Origin: an uncultured Verrucomicrobia subdivision 3 bacterium
Lineage (GTDB): Bacteria; Verrucomicrobiota; Verrucomicrobiae; Limisphaerales; CAMLLE01
Reading direction: 5' to 3'
Length of the DNA: 7,277 bases
Assembly: GCA_946480555.1 (NCBI GenBank)
Contig: CAMLLE010000145.1
Location: 1 to 7,277, forward strand
This document shows, one piece after another, positions 5,885 to 7,277 of the stretch. Every line of letters starts with the position of its first letter. The stretch's first letter is position 1. A program made the translations under genes and the position numbers. The notes beneath the pieces are model-generated. The model saw only the letters and a list, made by a program, of their open reading frames with translations, did not search any database and had not been told where the DNA came from.

Positions 5885-6621
5885 AAACGTCAATCGCAGC
5901 CGCGGCACTGGCGCTGGCCGCAATTTGCTTCACCAGCTGCAAGCCTTCGCATCCGGAATCGGCAGCGGAGCCGGAAGCCCCCGCCGTTCCAGAGTTCAGC
6001 GAGAAACATGGACTGTCGATGCCGGAGCAAACCCGCCAGTCGATTGGGCTGAAGCTTGTCGAAGTCACGGAACAAAAGCTGGTCTCTTCGATTCCACTCG
6101 AGCTTCGCATTTACGGGAAAGAAGCCACTTCCGCTTTTGCCACCGGATCAGTCTCCCCGGACGTGGCGAAGTGGTTGAGAGCCGGACAGACACTCGAAAT
6201 CCAATTGCCGGACGGCAAGCAGCGAAGCGGAAAGGTGATCGCCGTTGGCGACACGCTGCGCGAAGTGACGGGCGCGCTGGAAGTGCTGGTGGAAATTCCC
6301 GACGTTCCGGATTCACTCACTTTGGGTGCTTTCGTCCAGGCGGCGGCAACCCGGGAATCCGACGGCGATGTGGCAACTGTTCCTCGCGCAGCTGTGCTGG
6401 AAAGCAGCGAAGGGCCCTTTGTTTACACGGTCAGCGGCGACCATTTCGTGCGCACCCCGGTGAAGATTGGCGCAACGAATGGGGAATCGGTTGAAATCGC
6501 TGATGGCCTTTACGCGGGTGACCAGGTCGTCCTGCAGCCGGTGATGTCGTTGTGGATGACGGAACTGGCGGCAGTAAAAGGCGGGCAGGCGTGCTGCATC
6601 GAAATGCCCAAGGGGAAATAG
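5881..6621 (+). CDS. Short RND periplasmic adaptor lipoprotein, CzcB/CusB-like, no visible hairpin
   Basis: This 246-aa membrane fusion protein should bridge the RND pump and the outer-membrane channel in the periplasm. Residues 1-20 look like a lipoprotein signal ending F-T-S-C, with C20 the likely lipidated residue. Residues 43-78 form the strand that normally precedes the lipoyl domain (P-E-Q…I-G-L-K). The sequence then passes almost directly to the beta-barrel (V-S-P-D-V…A-G-Q-T-L-E-I at 91-107, G-K-V-I at 117, G-A-F-V at 149) and the membrane-proximal domain (V-P-R-A-A-V-L at 167-173, V-Y-T-V, D-G-L-Y-A-G-D-Q-V-V at 208-217). No lipoyl motif and no long paired helices are present, whereas CusB/CzcB proteins are usually about 350-500 aa. 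A Cys-Cys pair sits at 238-239. GGGAGG at 5868-5873, seven bases before the ATG, is a strong ribosome site inside the preceding gene. The coding frame shows no sign of disruption. Confidence 0.88.
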   Translation: MKTSIAAAALALAAICFTSCKPSHPESAAEPEAPAVPEFSEKHGLSMPEQTRQSIGLKLVEVTEQKLVSSIPLELRIYGKEATSAFATGSVSPDVAKWLRAGQTLEIQLPDGKQRSGKVIAVGDTLREVTGALEVLVEIPDVPDSLTLGAFVQAAATRESDGDVATVPRAAVLESSEGPFVYTVSGDHFVRTPVKIGATNGESVEIADGLYAGDQVVLQPVMSLWMTELAAVKGGQACCIEMPKGK

Positions 6622-6624
6622 CCG

Positions 6625-7277
6625 ATGATTCTCAAAACCGTCGAATTCTCCCTGCGTCAGCGAACGCTCGTGCTGCTGGCCACCTTGATCCTCGTTGGCG
6701 TGGGTGTTTGGTCGGCATTGCGCCTGCCGATCGATGCGGTCCCGGACATCACGAGTCCGCAAGTGCTGATCAACACCGCCGTGCCCGCGCTGGCGCCGGA
6801 GGAAATCGAAAAGCTGGTCACGCTGCCGCTGGAAGGACAGATGGCCGGTTTGCCGGACATGATTGAACTGCGGACGCTTTCCAAGTTCGGCCTTTCACAG
6901 ATTCGCATGACGTTCAAGGACGACGTCGATCTTTACCGCACCAGGCAGCTGGTCAGCGAACGCTTGCAGGGCGTGGCGGAAAAGCTCCCGCCCGGATTGC
7001 AGCCGAAATTGGCACCGATCAGCACCGCACTCGGCGAAATCTATTACTACACGGTGGATTTCCAGGACGGCGCCACGAACAAACCCGCGACACGCACCGC
7101 ACAATTGATGGAGCTGAAGGAAATTCAGGAATACCTCGTCGCGCCATTGCTACGTGCTACGCCGGGTGTCGCCGAAGTGAACACGTCCGGCGGTTACGAG
7201 CGCCAATTGGTCGTAATGCCTGATCTCGCACGACTCACCAGCGTGGGGCTGACGGTGGAAGAACTCGCAGCGAAACT
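6625..7277 (+). CDS. Heavy-metal efflux RND pump, CzcA/CusA family, N-terminal part (3' end outside window)
   Basis: The frame is open to the right edge, giving the first 217 residues of a protein that in this family is about 1,020-1,080 aa. It is the inner-membrane proton-driven pump of the efflux system. Visible parts are the first transmembrane helix (about 14-32, followed by L-R-L-P-I-D-A-V-P-D-I), then the start of the periplasmic porter domain. Family landmarks include Q-V-L-I-N-T-A-V-P (46-54), A-P-E-E-I-E (57-62), L-P-L-E-G (67-71), S-K-F-G-L-S-Q-I (86-93), R-Q-L-V-S-E-R-L (107-114) and L-G-E-I-Y-Y-Y-T-V (136-144). These favour the heavy-metal (HME) branch over drug (HAE) pumps. The transmembrane-helix-4 residues that separate Zn/Co/Cd, Cu/Ag and Ni types lie outside the window, so the metal is undetermined. 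The start is three bases after the adaptor stop, with AAGGGGA (6610-6616) eight bases upstream as ribosome site. Confidence 0.93.
   Translation, partial: MILKTVEFSLRQRTLVLLATLILVGVGVWSALRLPIDAVPDITSPQVLINTAVPALAPEEIEKLVTLPLEGQMAGLPDMIELRTLSKFGLSQIRMTFKDDVDLYRTRQLVSERLQGVAEKLPPGLQPKLAPISTALGEIYYYTVDFQDGATNKPATRTAQLMELKEIQEYLVAPLLRATPGVAEVNTSGGYERQLVVMPDLARLTSVGLTVEELAAK

Noticed and set aside
5925..6494. 189-codon plus-strand frame in a second phase over the adaptor gene
   Set aside because: It overlaps the adaptor in another phase, is very Arg/Gly/Ser-rich, has no ribosome site, and the adaptor frame carries all family motifs.

Overview
The window looks like a chromosomal segment from a GC-rich member of the Verrucomicrobiota (Pedosphaera/Limisphaerales-like), assigned from content rather than any marker gene. 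The grounds are: a secreted repeat protein ending in the W-P…Y-x-L-Q-S-S-T…W…F-Y-R-L module familiar from verrucomicrobial exoproteins, a small exported protein with a PEP-CTERM tail, a DUF5069 protein, and palindromic intergenic DNA built from the 8-mer CGCGAAGG. No rRNA, tRNA, CRISPR array, insertion sequence or phage gene was seen.

Layout. (1) Positions 1-2205, plus strand: the C-terminal 492 residues of a large secreted repeat protein whose start lies outside the window, then a 227-aa PEP-CTERM protein. (2) Positions 2206-2361: a convergent intergenic region filled by a long imperfect palindrome with an internal hairpin. (3) Positions 2362-3951, minus strand: a DUF5069 protein, then a 195-bp spacer with a second hairpin, then a ten-helix AEC (auxin efflux carrier) family permease. 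(4) Positions 3952-4101: a divergent promoter region with a GC-rich inverted repeat. (5) Positions 4102 to the window end, plus strand: a tight four-gene cluster. It encodes a small exported Cys/His-rich protein of unknown function, a CzcC/CusC-like outer-membrane factor, a very short CzcB/CusB-like periplasmic adaptor lipoprotein, and the first 217 residues of a CzcA/CusA-type RND pump, which runs off the window.

The last cluster is the main biology here. It encodes a three-part heavy-metal efflux system: inner-membrane RND pump, periplasmic adaptor and outer-membrane channel. The channel and adaptor genes overlap by four bases, and the pump starts three bases after the adaptor's stop, so they are almost certainly one transcript. 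The adaptor is the notable component. At 246 aa it keeps the beta-barrel and membrane-proximal parts of the family but has no visible lipoyl domain or alpha-helical hairpin, and it ends with a Cys-Cys pair. The Cys/His-rich protein at the head of the cluster is a candidate metal-binding accessory. The metal cannot be decided, because the pump's selectivity residues lie beyond the window.
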